Below are positions 62,404 through 64,000 of a stretch of 64,000 bases of DNA, in pieces. Numbering within the stretch: the stretch's first letter is position 1; each line of letters opens with the position of its first letter. The position numbers were made by a program, and so were the translations under genes. The stretch is from Dehalococcoidia bacterium. GTDB taxonomy: Bacteria; Chloroflexota; Dehalococcoidia; GIF9; AB-539-J10. Where the stretch lies: the NCBI GenBank assembly GCA_030615625.1, contig JAUWYX010000001.1, positions 124,001 to 188,000 of the forward strand. Reading direction: 5' to 3'. The notes below the pieces were generated by a model. It did not search any database, had not been told where the DNA came from, and saw only the letters and a program-made list of their open reading frames with translations.

Positions 62404-64000
62404 TTAATTTAAAGGCAGGCTTGTCTGAGCACCTTCAACAAGTGTCTCCTTGGCTGCCCCAATGAACCCCACGAATAGAGGATGAGGAGAATCGGGGCGA
62501 GATTTGAACTCAGGATGAAATTGGCAGGCAAGCATCCAGGGATGATCTCGTAACTCAGTAATTTCCACTAATCTCCCATCCGGGGATAACCCAGAAGGTA
62601 CAAGACCGGCTTCCTCTAATGGCTGGCGGAAGTGATTATTAAATTCATAACGGTGGCGATGCCTTTCATAGACTACTTCAGTGCCGTAGGCACGAGCTGC
62701 CGTTGTTCCTGCTACCAGATGGCAGGGATAAGTCCCGAGCCTCATAGTCCCTCCCTTTTGCTCCACGCCATGCTGCTCAGGGAGCAGGTCGATGACAGGA
62801 TAAGCACTACTGGCATCAAACTCAGTGGAATTTACGTTTTCAGTACGGAAAACATGACGGCCAAATTCGATGACCATAATTTGCATCCCCAAGCATAAGC
62901 CCAGGTATGGAACTTTCCTTTCTCGGGCAAATTTGGCACCTTTTATCATGCCTTCAATTCCCCGGTAGCCAAAGCCACCAGGAACAATTATACCCTGAAC
63001 TTGCCCAAGCTTATCATCGGCCGTACCATCCAATTCCTCGGAATCCAACCATTCTATCTTCACTTCGCGATTGTGAGCTAATGCTGCATGGCACAATGCT
63101 TCACGCACGGAGTAATATGCATCTCTGAGTTCCACATATTTGCCTACTAATCCAATAATTACAGGTTCTTTAGGAGCTTTCAGCCTGGCTACCATGTCTC
63201 GCCATTCTTCCAGATTGCTCTTCCCAGCCCTTAATCCCAATCGGCTAACTATGAATTCCCCTAACCCGGCATCCTCAAGCAGTAGGGGTACCTCGTAAAT
63301 GGTTTCGCTGGTAACCAGAGAGATAACCGCCTCTTTATCTACATCGCAAAATAGCGATATTTTGTCCTTTATCCCTTCAGATATCTCCTTATCGCTGCGA
63401 CACAATATAACATCGGGCTGAATACCGATTCTCCTTAGCTCGTTGACACTGTGTTGAGTAGGCTTAGTCTTTAGTTCATCGGTGGCAGCGATGTGTGGTA
63501 AAAAGGTGACGTGAATGTATAGCACATTATCCCTGCCTTCATCCTTTCTCATCTGCCTTATAGCTTCGAGGAAGGGTTGCCCCTCAATATCCCCCACAGT
63601 GCCGCCAACTTCAACAATAACTAGCTCAGCCTGAGATATTTCGGCTACTTTCCTTATCCTGCTCTTTATCTCACTGGTTACGTGAGGAACCACCTGAATT
63701 GTGCCTCCCAGAAAATCTCCTTGCCTCTCCTGGGCAATGACCGCAGAATAGACCTGACCGGAGGTGACGTTAGAAGCTTGGGTCAACTCCACTCCAATAA
63801 ATCTCTCATAATGTCCTAAATCCAGATCAGTCTCGGCACCGTCTTTAGTAACAAACACTTCACCGTGTTGGTAAGGAGACATCGTCCCCGGGTCAACATT
63901 CAAGTAAGGATCAAGCTTCTGCACAGAGACAGATATGCCACGGCTTTTCAATATTTTGCCAATAGAGGCTACCGAAATCCCTTTGCCTACAGAACTAACT
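62404..64000 (-). CDS. pyrG: CTP synthase (5' end outside window)
   Basis: CTP synthase aminates UTP using glutamine. The N-terminal synthetase domain is cut by the right edge; the frame stays open to the last base and reads [15 protein letters not shown], the P-loop region, so only a few residues are missing. [24 protein letters not shown] and [15 protein letters not shown] follow. The C-terminal glutamine amidotransferase domain has its nucleophile Cys in LGLCLGMQ and its His-Glu in FHPEFKSRP. Confidence 0.96.
   Translation of the reverse strand, partial: VSSVGKGISVASIGKILKSRGISVSVQKLDPYLNVDPGTMSPYQHGEVFVTKDGAETDLDLGHYERFIGVELTQASNVTSGQVYSAVIAQERQGDFLGGTIQVVPHVTSEIKSRIRKVAEISQAELVIVEVGGTVGDIEGQPFLEAIRQMRKDEGRDNVLYIHVTFLPHIAATDELKTKPTQHSVNELRRIGIQPDVILCRSDKEISEGIKDKISLFCDVDKEAVISLVTSETIYEVPLLLEDAGLGEFIVSRLGLRAGKSNLEEWRDMVARLKAPKEPVIIGLVGKYVELRDAYYSVREALCHAALAHNREVKIEWLDSEELDGTADDKLGQVQGIIVPGGFGYRGIEGMIKGAKFARERKVPYLGLCLGMQIMVIEFGRHVFRTENVNSTEFDASSAYPVIDLLPEQHGVEQKGGTMRLGTYPCHLVAGTTAARAYGTEVVYERHRHRYEFNNHFRQPLEEAGLVPSGLSPDGRLVEITELRDHPWMLACQFHPEFKSRPDSPHPLFVGFIGAAKETLVEGAQTSLPLN

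Noticed and set aside
1-64000. tRNA genes, rRNA genes, CRISPR arrays and insertion-sequence transposases
   Set aside because: Reading both strands, I found no tRNA-like cloverleaf, no rRNA, no regularly spaced direct repeats and no transposase. A tRNAscan and a CRISPR finder run would settle this.

Overview
The window reads as a stretch of bacterial chromosome, most probably from an uncultured anaerobic member of the Chloroflexota (Dehalococcoidia-like). This placement is inferred from gene content: a fused AroK-AroB, an EF-P without the PGKG tip, a DnaN ending in MPMFVQW, and small cysteine-rich and basic proteins of a kind I associate with that group. No rRNA or marker tree supports it. I see no rRNA, tRNA or CRISPR array.

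Layout. 1-2.2 kb: PAS histidine kinase (cut by the left edge) and an HD-GYP response regulator. 2.4-6.1 kb: P-loop kinase, leucyl aminopeptidase, metallo-hydrolase and DUF362 protein. 6.1-8.3 kb (minus): rnc operon with a 48-residue basic protein, a PflX-like radical SAM protein and an acylphosphatase. 8.4-14.2 kb: amidase, PcrA/UvrD helicase, MutL. 14.2-17.2 kb (minus): TrkA-C membrane protein, LacD-like aldolase, ROK kinase. 17.7-18.8 kb: dnaN. 18.8-25.5 kb: accessory block behind dnaN with two-component proteins, small stress-type proteins, a methyltransferase and an orphan gene; degenerate copies of the dnaN 3' end recur at 23.9 and 25.4 kb. 25.7-27.7 kb (minus): OmpR/BaeS-type two-component pair. 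27.9-34.0 kb: mgtE behind a leader with a terminator, Xaa-Pro peptidase, efp, PHP phosphoesterase, formyltransferase-like protein and EhaR-like HAD protein. 34.0-38.0 kb (minus): clpP, tig, aspS. 38.3-41.6 kb (minus): an integron-like cassette array with four attC-like sites in one orientation and no integrase in view, carrying hicBA, a two-gene unit (two-TM protein plus a ThrRS-editing-like protein) and an orphan gene. 41.7-43.4 kb: aroK-aroB fusion. 44.3-50.3 kb: peptide ABC transporter whose binding protein appears circularly permuted. 50.4-57.3 kb: MBL hydrolase, then the minus-strand run alaS-ruvX-aroE-sppA-aroC. 57.7-60.0 kb: paired acyl-CoA dehydrogenases. 60.2-64.0 kb (minus): pyrG (cut by the right edge), transaldolase, rho and a small cysteine-rich protein.

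Themes. Short palindromic repeats with GTCATTGCGA.. or GTCATTCTGAG.. ends are scattered between genes and also inside them, forming linkers and tails of PcrA, AroKB, RuvX, the small cysteine-rich protein, the radical SAM protein and AspS. Several housekeeping genes (rnc, pcrA, mutL) have good promoters only a few bases before the ATG, which suggests leaderless or nearly leaderless mRNAs. The most unusual items are the cassette array, the permuted binding protein, the repeated dnaN and aroB 3' ends, and the mgtE leader.
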